Below are positions 25,107-31,177 of a stretch of 58,541 bases of DNA, in pieces (position 1 is the first letter of the stretch; each line of letters starts with the position of its first letter). Made by a program: the position numbers and the translations under genes. The notes below the pieces were generated by a model. The model did not search any database. It was not told where the DNA came from and saw only the letters and a list, made by a program, of their open reading frames with translations. The DNA comes from Luteibacter sp. (GTDB lineage: Bacteria > Pseudomonadota > Gammaproteobacteria > Xanthomonadales > Rhodanobacteraceae): assembly GCF_009912395.1 (NCBI RefSeq), contig NZ_WNDO01000033.1, forward strand, positions 1 through 58,541, in the 5' to 3' direction.

Positions 25107-25514
25107 ATGGCGATTCATCAGCAGACCACGGCCCCGGCACCGCGCAGCGCTCCAGCTCCGCGTGTCGAGGTCGCTGCTAACTGGGAGAGCCTTTTCCCTG
25201 GTCGATCGGCAGACGAGTTCGTCGCTACCGGTTCGACCTTGACGGCGACTCGCGTCGGGCACGATCGGTTCGAGCTGCGCAACAGCACGGTGAACAGATC
25301 CGATGGCCGTTGCTTCGGAACGGGGCACCTGGCTCCAGCCGAGGTCAAGCTGTCGCCGACCGCTCCGGACATGCTCGGCCAGTTCGAGGACCCGAAGGAG
25401 TTCGACGGGCATCAGCCCACGCGCTACCGGGTTGCAGCTTGGTGGAAGCCGATCAGGACGGGCAACCGTGCTGGCCGGATGTACCTCCGGGTTGCTCTCA
25501 CCCCGCTGCCCTGA
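25107..25514 (+). CDS. leader-controlled hypothetical protein
   Basis: A 135-residue protein. The N-terminal 20 residues are Ala/Pro-rich, followed by a beta-rich domain. Family unknown. The start is set by the conserved Shine-Dalgarno. It is followed after 47 nt by a second gene that has a shortened leader. Confidence 0.66.
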   Translation: MAIHQQTTAPAPRSAPAPRVEVAANWESLFPGRSADEFVATGSTLTATRVGHDRFELRNSTVNRSDGRCFGTGHLAPAEVKLSPTAPDMLGQFEDPKEFDGHQPTRYRVAAWWKPIRTGNRAGRMYLRVALTPLP

Positions 25515-25561
25515 CGCATTTCGTGCAAACTCAGGCCCAACGGGCCTTCTTGGAGGACATC
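25515..25561 (+). promoter_or_regulatory. shortened leader element
   Basis: Lacks a clear first box but keeps CGTGCAAACTC, a hairpin GGCCC-aac-GGGCC and TTGGAGGACATC. It lies between two genes of one unit, so the leader can also work internally. Confidence 0.62.
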
Positions 25562-25858
25562 ATGAGCTTGAACATGAACCACGGCCAGCCGGCCAGGACC
25601 TTCGCCGAGGTGATCGCGTTCGGTCAGGTCGCTTCGCAGTACCAGCGCCTGCGGCACGAGCATCCGCGCATCCGGGCGCTGACGATTCACCGCTACATCC
25701 GTGACGACCACGGGCTCTCGCTCCCGCAGTTCGAGTGTGAGACCGAGAAGGGCCATTCCTGGAGCTACACCGGTTCTGCCTATGGCGGAGACGATGACAG
25801 CTTCCACGGTGAAGGGCGTGCGTACTGCTGCCACTGTGGAGCAGACGGCGACGCCTGA
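25562..25858 (+). CDS. leader-controlled small protein with CxxC
   Basis: A 98-residue protein. It is helical at the N-terminus, with a C-terminal CCHCGADGDA that with an earlier Cys (FECETEK) could bind zinc. Family unknown. The unit ends in the terminator at 25888. Confidence 0.65.
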   Translation: MSLNMNHGQPARTFAEVIAFGQVASQYQRLRHEHPRIRALTIHRYIRDDHGLSLPQFECETEKGHSWSYTGSAYGGDDDSFHGEGRAYCCHCGADGDA

Positions 25859-25887
25859 AATTGCAGTCTGCGACTGCACTTCCCACC

Positions 25888-25920
25888 AACCCCAGCACTC
25901 ATTGAGTCCTGGGGTTTTTC
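25888..25920 (+). terminator. intrinsic terminator
   Basis: AACCCCAGCACTC...GAGTCCTGGGGTTTTTC. Same family as 26282 and 27567. Confidence 0.85.
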
Positions 25921-25930
25921 ATTGCATGCG

Positions 25931-25957
25931 ATGTGACATGACATGAGGTGACATTAC
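25931..25957. promoter_or_regulatory. CATGT operator-like repeat (copy 7)
   Basis: Contains ATGTGACATGACATGAGG and then TGACATTACC. It is followed within 15 nt by the leader at 25970. Confidence 0.65.
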
Positions 25958-25969
25958 CTCATGCCGTGC

Positions 25970-26038
25970 GCAACGGATGCCCTTCAGGCACATCGACCGC
26001 TCCTTGTGGAGCAGCTCATCAACCTGGAGGACCTCACC
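25970..26038 (+). promoter_or_regulatory. repeated 5' leader element, copy 3
   Basis: GCAACGGATG, CAGGCACATCGACC, hairpin GCTCC-ttgt-GGAGC, then ACCTGGAGGACC before ATG. Confidence 0.82.
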
Positions 26039-26272
26039 ATGAGCACATCTACTTCCGGCGACCTGAACTGGCCGGCGATCGTTCGACGGCTTGCTCGACT
26101 GCGAGCTGGCCGCCGCAAGATCGGCTGGTTCGACTTCGCGAGCGACTCGTGGGACATGCGAACGACCACGGAGCGTGCCGCTCGCATCTGGGCGCGTATC
26201 TGCGGAAGGCGACAGCCGCTCTTGAACCCGGAGTCCCAGCGCCCCGTGCCCTGGAATTCCTTCCACCACTGA
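26039..26272 (+). CDS. leader-controlled small basic protein
   Basis: A 77-residue basic protein (VRRLARLRAGRRKIGW) with aromatics. It could bind nucleic acid, but no family is recognised. Single-gene unit with operator, leader and terminator. Confidence 0.62.
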   Translation: MSTSTSGDLNWPAIVRRLARLRAGRRKIGWFDFASDSWDMRTTTERAARIWARICGRRQPLLNPESQRPVPWNSFHH

Positions 26273-26281
26273 CCCCACCCC

Positions 26282-26314
26282 AACCCCAGCACTCGAAAGA
26301 GTCTGGGGTTTCTT
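26282..26314 (+). terminator. intrinsic terminator
   Basis: AACCCCAGCACTC-gaaa-GAGTCTGGGGTTTC. A GAAA loop closes the stem. Confidence 0.82.
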
Positions 26315-26334
26315 GCTCTGGGCCTGGGCGTCCG

Positions 26335-26502
26335 TCAGGAGGATCGGATCAGCCGCCAGCCGCCGGCGGGGTTCATCAGCAACTGGTTCGCGTAGGCGCA
26401 GGCCGCCGGGGTATTGAGCTTGAGCCGAAGCGTCGCCGGCGTTGGCTGTCGCACCGTGGTTTCGATGCAGTCCCCAAGGCGAGCCATCTTGTCGAGTTCC
26501 AT
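26335..26502 (-). CDS. 55-residue hypothetical protein
   Basis: A short protein starting MELDKMARLGDCIETTV, with CTGAAAGGTCGCATC before the ATG. The longer frame to 26568 overlaps the neighbour. Family unknown. Confidence 0.5.
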   Translation of the reverse strand: MELDKMARLGDCIETTVRQPTPATLRLKLNTPAACAYANQLLMNPAGGWRLIRSS

Positions 26503-26513
26503 GATGCGACCTT

Positions 26514-26789
26514 TCAGGGGTGGCGACCGCACGGGCAGCAGTTCACGTCGATGCCGGTCAGGCTGCACTCATCCGGACCGGCCTCGTAGGGGGTGAACTC
26601 CGGATCGAAGCCTCGCGCTCGGAGGGCGGCCTCGGCAGCGGGCCGGTCGGCCTCGGGCGTTTGCGCCAGGATGGAGCTGTACGCCGCCTGGACTCGTGAC
26701 TCGTAGCGGACATCGGACTGGCCGCAGCCGTGAGCCGCCTGCTGCTCGGCCTGCCGGATTCGCTCGGGAAGGGTGGCGAGTGTGCTCAT
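26514..26789 (-). CDS. hypothetical protein with C-terminal Cys cluster
   Basis: A 91-residue protein starting MSTLATLPER at 26789 (AGGAG 5 nt upstream); an alternative start is 15 nt earlier. The C-terminus DVNCCPCGRHP with DECSL gives a likely metal site. Transcribed divergently from the 26922 gene across a CATGT repeat. Confidence 0.57.
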   Translation of the reverse strand: MSTLATLPERIRQAEQQAAHGCGQSDVRYESRVQAAYSSILAQTPEADRPAAEAALRARGFDPEFTPYEAGPDECSLTGIDVNCCPCGRHP

Positions 26790-26800
26790 CCGAACTCCTA

Positions 26801-26840
26801 CCATGTGAGGTAATGTGACATGACATTATGTCATGTGGCA
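26801..26840. promoter_or_regulatory. CATGT operator-like region (copy 8)
   Basis: Contains CATGTGAGG, TGTGACATGACATT and ATGTCATGTGG, symmetrical overall. It is shared by two divergent genes. A CAGAAT -10-like box lies 5 nt before the GCAACGG leader box. Confidence 0.7.
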
Positions 26841-26856
26841 TTGCCCAGAATCTGCC

Positions 26857-26921
26857 GCAACGGATGTTCTTCAGGCAAATCGACCGCTCCCCTCGGGAGC
26901 ATCTTCAACCTGGAGGACATC
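26857..26921 (+). promoter_or_regulatory. repeated 5' leader element, copy 4
   Basis: GCAACGGATG, CAGGCAAATCGACC, hairpin GCTCCC-ctc-GGGAGC, then ACCTGGAGGACATC. A good type example. Confidence 0.85.
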
Positions 26922-27554
26922 ATGCAAGAGCGTTTTACCGTTGTGCGTCAGGAGATCGGTCTCTTCGGAGCCGTGATTCGCTGGCTGCTGAAGGCGATCG
27001 TCGCCGGCGTCCGCGCCCTGGACCGTTCGTGGTTCCCGGTCTCCGAATGGAAATGGGTCGGCTCGGGCGGTGTGCTGTACCGGCGCGTCACCGAGCAACG
27101 TGGCTTCAGCTTCATCGGCGAGCTGGTCGTTGATCGTCAGACGGTCGGGGCCTACCTTGGCACCTTCGGCGACGCTTTCCGTGAGGACGCGGTGCCGGTT
27201 GGTGACGGGCGCTTCTTCTACCCGGCCTCCAGCGAGTCGAGCCGCGTCAGCGAGCTGGTCCGAGCTGGTTGCCCGCTGAGCGACGCCCGCAGCCTCGCCC
27301 GTCGAGCTGTGATCGACGACATGAACCGTGCCGCGTCCTACGGCGAGACCTGGTTCATCTACGGCCTGGTCGTCTCGGCCAAGCGTGGAAGTCGTGTGCT
27401 GGCTGAAGTGTCTCTGTGGGGCATTGACGCCGTGCCGCATGTGGACCGCATGGACCCGCGCGTCGAGTCGCTCTACCAGGAGATCATCCCGGAGGCTGAA
27501 CGAGAGGCGCTGGACGAGCTGAAGAACCTCAGCTCGTATGCCATGCGTGCCTGA
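26922..27554 (+). CDS. leader-controlled hypothetical protein
   Basis: A 210-residue protein with an amphipathic or weakly membrane-associated N-terminus (GLFGAVIRWLLKAIVAGV, about 13-30) followed by a beta-rich soluble domain. Family unknown. The start is set by the leader's Shine-Dalgarno and the unit ends in a strong terminator. Confidence 0.66.
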   Translation: MQERFTVVRQEIGLFGAVIRWLLKAIVAGVRALDRSWFPVSEWKWVGSGGVLYRRVTEQRGFSFIGELVVDRQTVGAYLGTFGDAFREDAVPVGDGRFFYPASSESSRVSELVRAGCPLSDARSLARRAVIDDMNRAASYGETWFIYGLVVSAKRGSRVLAEVSLWGIDAVPHVDRMDPRVESLYQEIIPEAEREALDELKNLSSYAMRA

Positions 27555-27566
27555 TTGACCCACCCC

Positions 27567-27601
27567 AAACCCCAGCGCTCATTGAGCCTGGGGTTTTTCT
27601 T
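27567..27601 (+). terminator. intrinsic terminator
   Basis: AAACCCCAGCGCTCA-t-TGAGCCTGGGGTTTTTC. It overlaps the 3' end of the convergent minus-strand gene at 27579. Confidence 0.85.
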
Positions 27602-27872
27602 CTGGGGACGTTGTGGACTGCACCAGGTGCTTCAGCAGCATCTTGAGGATGGCATTGCGCGACACCCCCAGCTCGGACGCCAGGGTGTCGTAGAAGGTCA
27701 GCGTGAGCCGGTTCATCCGGATGCTGGTCGGGCCGTCCACGGCATCCGGGTCTTCCACCTTGGAGGCGGCGGCAGCAGCTCGCTGCAAGGCCGTTGCCGT
27801 CAGCGCGTTGAGGGCGTCGTCGAGGCGAATCGTGCGGATGCCTCGCACCAGCCGGTCGGTCGTTCGCATCAT
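27579..27872 (-). CDS. small helical protein, possible DNA-binding
   Basis: 97 residues (ATG at 27872 or 27869). The C-terminal half TSIRMNRLTLTFYDTLASELGVSRNAILKM has the look of a ribbon-helix-helix or short HTH. Its gene follows the P-loop ATPase at 27884 by 11 nt. Function inferred only from shape. Confidence 0.55.
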   Translation of the reverse strand: MMRTTDRLVRGIRTIRLDDALNALTATALQRAAAAASKVEDPDAVDGPTSIRMNRLTLTFYDTLASELGVSRNAILKMLLKHLVQSTTSPEEKPQAQ

Positions 27873-27883
27873 CGGCTCCGGCG

Positions 27884-28642
27884 TCAGATGCGATCGAGCT
27901 GGACGAGGCTCCGGCGGACGGCGGAGCCTGACTCGATGTCGAGGTGGGGCTTGGGGCCGTTGGGCAGGATGCGGTCCATGCTCAGAAGCACAGCAGAACC
28001 ACCTGTCGCCAAGTGAGCCTCGACCAGGTGCTTCGGGGCGTCTGGTGCGCCCAGCACACGAGGCATCTGCCAGAGTTCATCCACCACCAGAAGAGCCGTG
28101 GGGGCGATCTCATTCACCGGCACGCTCGTGCGGGCGTCCTCCGGTTGGCCAACCAGGTCCTCCAGCTCGAATACGACCAGCGGGGTGTTGCCGTGGCGCT
28201 CATCGGAGCGGCTTCCGTCACGCGCGAACGTGCTGTACGTGCCGCCCACGGTCCGACACAGGTGCCAGTAGCTGCGCCCGATGTCGAGAACGTGGACCGG
28301 CTTGCCTTGCCTGAGCGCGTTCAAGGCGTAGTCGATCGCGCGAAAGGTCTTGCCGTAGCCTGAAGGGCCAACGATCAGGATCAGCTCCTGGTCCTTGGGT
28401 TTGCCGAACCGTGGGTCGGTGCATTCAGCAGCCGTCACCTTCGCCAGGGGCGAGCTGGTGGCCTGGGCTGCCGATGTCGTCTCGGCGCACGTCGTGACGT
28501 GCTTCCAGTGGAGATAGCCGGCCTCTTTGGCGACGCGATCGAGCGCTTCGGCGTGCTGGAGGAGGGTGTCGCCCCGAGCGAGCAGCTTGGCCGCCTTCTT
28601 GAGCTTGGAGACGGCCTCGGGCGAGGTGTGGATGTGGTGCAT
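27884..28642 (-). CDS. P-loop ATPase, TraC/HerA-like
   Basis: A 252-residue protein. The N-terminal 50 residues (DTLLQHAEALDRVAKEAGYLHWKHVT) match a short helical module seen in plasmid and ICE proteins. Then Walker A GPSGYGKT (about 92-99), Walker B ALLVVDELWQM (about 180) and a late Arg/Asp region. The DELWQ motif resembles VirB4/HerA-type motors, but at 252 residues it is a minimal motor domain. A role in DNA or protein transport is suggested; partners are not in the window. Confidence 0.65.
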   Translation of the reverse strand: MHHIHTSPEAVSKLKKAAKLLARGDTLLQHAEALDRVAKEAGYLHWKHVTTCAETTSAAQATSSPLAKVTAAECTDPRFGKPKDQELILIVGPSGYGKTFRAIDYALNALRQGKPVHVLDIGRSYWHLCRTVGGTYSTFARDGSRSDERHGNTPLVVFELEDLVGQPEDARTSVPVNEIAPTALLVVDELWQMPRVLGAPDAPKHLVEAHLATGGSAVLLSMDRILPNGPKPHLDIESGSAVRRSLVQLDRI

Positions 28643-28815
28643 TGAAGTCCTTCTCGCGAATGAACCTGGTGCCTACCTGCCAGAACTCCGCAAGGATGGA
28701 ATTCAGATGCGTGTGGAAGTGTGGAGGTCGTCCCTTCGGGTGTGCCAAGGTAGGCAGCAGGCTTCGACCCAGCCCGTGCCCGAGATGATACGCAGCGCGA
28801 GCGCGTATAACTTGG
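28643..28815. other. non-coding gap
   Basis: Between two minus-strand genes. No leader element or CATGT repeat is seen here. I see no gene. Confidence 0.4.
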
Positions 28816-29076
28816 TCAGCTCGCGGCGTGCCCCGCCGCTCGGCGCGAGGCGATGGCGGCCTGGCGTGCGAGCCAGAGTCGGGGGAGTTGGGATTGCACC
28901 AGGCAGGGAGATTCGCCGATCGCGATCAGCGCGGCATCGACGCCCTCGTGATCGCGCAAGGCCCGACGCAGGTTGCTCTCTGCTGCGATCGCCGAGACGC
29001 GATCCTTGGAGAACAGCGCTGTGTGCAGCCAGCCGTCGCACTGGAGGTGGTAGAGCTGAGCGGAGTCAGCCGACAT
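28816..29076 (-). CDS. hypothetical protein
   Basis: An 86-residue protein starting MSADSAQLYHLQCDGW (a GTG 9 nt earlier is the alternative). It is Ala/Arg-rich helical with Cys at positions 12 and about 57. The start lies beside a CATGT operator region. Confidence 0.55.
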   Translation of the reverse strand: MSADSAQLYHLQCDGWLHTALFSKDRVSAIAAESNLRRALRDHEGVDAALIAIGESPCLVQSQLPRLWLARQAAIASRRAAGHAAS

Positions 29077-29095
29077 GATGTTCACTCATTGCATG

Positions 29096-29123
29096 CCACA
29101 TGATGTGACATGAAATCATGTCA
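29096..29123. promoter_or_regulatory. CATGT operator-like region (copy 9)
   Basis: Contains CACATGATGTGACATGAAATCATGTC. It lies 20 nt upstream of the start of the 28816 minus-strand gene. Confidence 0.62.
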
Positions 29124-29273
29124 AAGCAGCGAAGCCAGAACCAGGGCCGCGATCCAGATCGTGCGATCGGCCCATTGCGGCAGTTCGAGGAGGGTGGTCG
29201 CTGCGATCGCGCCGCCCAAGGTGATGGCGGCGTAGTACGGCTGGAACCGGCTGGTGTAGACGCGAGTGCTCAT
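29121..29273 (-). CDS. 50-residue membrane protein
   Basis: Starts MSTRVYTSRFQPYY and contains two hydrophobic stretches (YAAITLGGAIAATTLL, TIWIAALVLASLL), probably two helices. Coupled by an ATGA overlap to the gene before it. Its 3' end overlaps a CATGT repeat. Function unknown. Confidence 0.58.
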   Translation of the reverse strand: MSTRVYTSRFQPYYAAITLGGAIAATTLLELPQWADRTIWIAALVLASLL

Positions 29274-29584
29274 GAGTTGAGGGTGCGGATTCTGACCCAA
29301 AAGTCCGGGAGCAGGTATCCGGCCTCGATAGGGGTTATCGAGCCGGAGGTGTCGAGCCGGCAGACCTGTTGCTGGAGCAGTTCGCTCACGGCAGAAGTTA
29401 GCTCGATGTCGTCGAGGCTGTAGCGCCTGGCGATGCGTCTCACAGTGGCCCAGTCGAGCCGCGATGTGCAGTAGCCCTCTTCCAGGATCACCAGCCAGAG
29501 CGACAGGGCCGTCTTCGAGCAACGGGGTACACCGTGGTGCGCGAGGAATGCGGCCTGGCTGAAGTGAAACGGAAGAGGGTTCAT
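29270..29584 (-). CDS. hypothetical winged-helix-like protein
   Basis: A 104-residue protein. ALSLWLVILEEGYC, then WATVRRIARRYSLDDIELTSAVSELLQQQVCRLD looks like a compact winged helix. Possibly a regulator; no family recognised. Confidence 0.55.
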   Translation of the reverse strand: MNPLPFHFSQAAFLAHHGVPRCSKTALSLWLVILEEGYCTSRLDWATVRRIARRYSLDDIELTSAVSELLQQQVCRLDTSGSITPIEAGYLLPDFWVRIRTLNS

Positions 29585-29600
29585 GGTCAGGATGTGAGGG

Positions 29601-30035
29601 TCAGTACGCGCGGTGGACGCGCGTCTCGTAGGTCCGTGCCCCCGGCGGCGGCATTGCGATGCCGAACACCGACTGGAGCTGCATCACAGCGTGCTTCACC
29701 GTGCGCGGCGTGCTGCGCACGGCGATCGCGTCCGCCGGAAGGGGAGGGCGCGTGGTGCTGGTCGCGGCCTTGCGGCTGCGGCGCTCGCCGCTCTTCTCCT
29801 CCTCCGTCATCAGGAAGAACTGCTGGTGCCGGCGCTTGACGCCGTAGTCCTCGGCTCTCACGCGCTCCTGGTTCTCCAGGCTCGCGATGAAGCCGTTCAC
29901 GCTGCGGTAGGGAATCCCCGTGTAGTTGGCGATCTCCCGCAGCGTGGTGCAGTTGTTCTGAATGGCTTCGATCACCTGCTGTGTCGAGGCCCCCCATTTG
30001 CGGTGATTTCCGCTTGTTTCCTCTTTGTGCAACAT
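29601..30035 (-). CDS. winged helix-turn-helix regulator candidate
   Basis: A 144-residue protein. TQQVIEAIQNNCTTLREIANYTGIPYRSVNGFIASL (about 18-53) is a clear winged-HTH (MarR/ArsR-like). The rest is Arg/Thr-rich and disordered, ending PGARTYETRVHRAY. The ATG has GGAGAGATGGC. Its DNA target is unknown. Confidence 0.65.
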   Translation of the reverse strand: MLHKEETSGNHRKWGASTQQVIEAIQNNCTTLREIANYTGIPYRSVNGFIASLENQERVRAEDYGVKRRHQQFFLMTEEEKSGERRSRKAATSTTRPPLPADAIAVRSTPRTVKHAVMQLQSVFGIAMPPPGARTYETRVHRAY

Positions 30036-30246
30036 GCCATCTCTCCGTACTACCGCCCTTCGGCGGCGTCAACCGGCGCACCAGTCGGGGTGCCGGATTT
30101 CGTCTCTCCTCCTTCGGAGGCGTCTCTGGTTCCGCAATTCGGCACTGCGGACGGTTGAGCTTTTACCGGAGCCGTGTGGGCGTGTCAAGCTGTCACGCAA
30201 CAGTAAATAAAACCGAGTTCTAAGCTAATGCGCAATCGCTCTCCGC
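30036..30246. other. intergenic region with two C(TTC)G-loop hairpins
   Basis: Contains CCGCC-cttc-GGCGG (about 30048-30063) and CCTCC-ttc-GGAGG (about 30107-30121), and an AT-rich part (30190-30230) with GTAAATAAAACC and TAAGCTAAT likely to hold the promoter of the 30247 leader. Confidence 0.45.
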
Positions 30247-30313
30247 GCAACGGATGCCCTCCAGGCAAATCGACCGCCCTCTTCGGGCATTTCCTGTACT
30301 GGAGGACTCCCCC
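30247..30313 (+). promoter_or_regulatory. repeated 5' leader element, copy 5
   Basis: GCAACGGATG, CAGGCAAATCGACC, hairpin GCCC-tcttc-GGGC, then ACTGGAGGACTCC before ATG. No CATGT repeat upstream. Confidence 0.83.
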
Positions 30314-30448
30314 ATGAAGCGACTCATCGTTCTCGGCTTGGTTGCCCTGGTTGCCTATTACGGTTTCCAGGCGAAGGCTGCCCTTAGCGCGGCCACGCAC
30401 TTCACGTCCATCGTCAAGATGCACGCGAGCCAGCTCGACCCGCAGTGA
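30314..30448 (+). CDS. leader-controlled 44-residue membrane or exported peptide
   Basis: MKRLIVLGLVALVAYYGFQA is either a signal peptide or a membrane anchor; the rest is short. A full leader and a strong terminator (30511) around such a small gene argue that it is expressed. Function unknown. Confidence 0.62.
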   Translation: MKRLIVLGLVALVAYYGFQAKAALSAATHFTSIVKMHASQLDPQ

Positions 30449-30510
30449 TGCGTTTGCCTCGGCCTGCTTGTCAGACCCTGGCTTGAGGCACGTTGTGCCA
30501 GTCACCCCAC

Positions 30511-30545
30511 AAACCCCGATCCGCCACGCGTTTCGGGGTTTTTCT
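30511..30545 (+). terminator. intrinsic terminator
   Basis: AAACCCCGA...TTTCGGGGTTTTTC. It is followed 14 nt later by another leader. Confidence 0.84.
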
Positions 30546-30559
30546 GTTTAGGCCGCCGC

Positions 30560-30641
30560 GCAACAGATGTCCTGCTCGCAAGTCGAAGCCACTCATCCTG
30601 AGTGGGTCCCTGAATAACTAGAAAGACAGAAGAGGTGAACC
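30560..30641 (+). promoter_or_regulatory. repeated 5' leader element, divergent copy 6
   Basis: GCAACAGATG (GGA changed to AGA), CTCGCAAGTCGAAG, hairpin CCACTCA-tcc-TGAGTGG, then a longer spacer and GAGGTGAACC in place of GGAGGAC. Confidence 0.7.
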
Positions 30642-30992
30642 ATGCAACTGGAGCTGTACAAGGCACTCGTCGCGGCTAATATTCCCGATGAAGTCGCCAC
30701 CAAACTGGTAGACGCTATGAACACACACATTGACAACCGAGTGAACGCCGCCGTGAAACCCCTGTTCGAGCGGATGGAGTCGATGCAGACCTCGCTGTCT
30801 GCGAAGCTCGACGGCGCGACCGCTGGCCTTGGCACAAAGATCGACGCCATTGCCCAGCTTCGTCGTGAATCCCAGGCTGATGGCGAGCTTCGTCGTTCGC
30901 GTGTTCGCTGGGTTGTCGGCACTGCGTTGACCGCGATCGGGATTGCTGTCCCTGCGACCATCGCCGTGCTCAAGGCGATGAACATCATCTGA
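30642..30992 (+). CDS. leader-controlled coiled-coil membrane protein (DUF1640-like)
   Basis: A 116-residue protein. A long amphipathic coiled coil (about 10-85) ends in one transmembrane helix (WVVGTALTAIGIAVPATIAV, about 90-110). This layout resembles CCDC90/DUF1640-type proteins or phage-associated small coiled-coil anchors. Tail-anchored in the inner membrane. Function unknown. Confidence 0.66.
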   Translation: MQLELYKALVAANIPDEVATKLVDAMNTHIDNRVNAAVKPLFERMESMQTSLSAKLDGATAGLGTKIDAIAQLRRESQADGELRRSRVRWVVGTALTAIGIAVPATIAVLKAMNII

Positions 30993-31007
30993 CCTACCAC
31001 CCCCAAC

Positions 31008-31040
31008 AAACCCCGGAACATCGTTCTGGGGTTTTTTTTC
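31008..31040 (+). terminator. intrinsic terminator
   Basis: AAACCCCGGAAC...GTTCTGGGGTTTTTTTTC. Confidence 0.85.
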
Positions 31041-31051
31041 ACGTCCGCAAA

Positions 31052-31092
31052 ATGATATGAAATCACATGACATGATGTGATGCGGTGTCATG
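31052..31092. promoter_or_regulatory. CATGT operator-like region (copy 10)
   Basis: Contains TGATATGAAATCACATGACATGATG and GTGTCATG. It lies upstream of the leader at 31112. Confidence 0.65.
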
Positions 31093-31111
31093 TTCTCCAG
31101 TGGTCGCCCTC

Positions 31112-31177
31112 GCAACGGATGCCCCAGGTGCAAACCGAATCGCCTCACTGAGGCACAACCCATCTGGAGGACAACCC
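31112..31177 (+). promoter_or_regulatory. repeated 5' leader element, copy 7
   Basis: GCAACGGATG, GGTGCAAACCGA, hairpin GCCT-cactg-AGGC, then ATCTGGAGGACAACCC before ATG. Confidence 0.82.
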
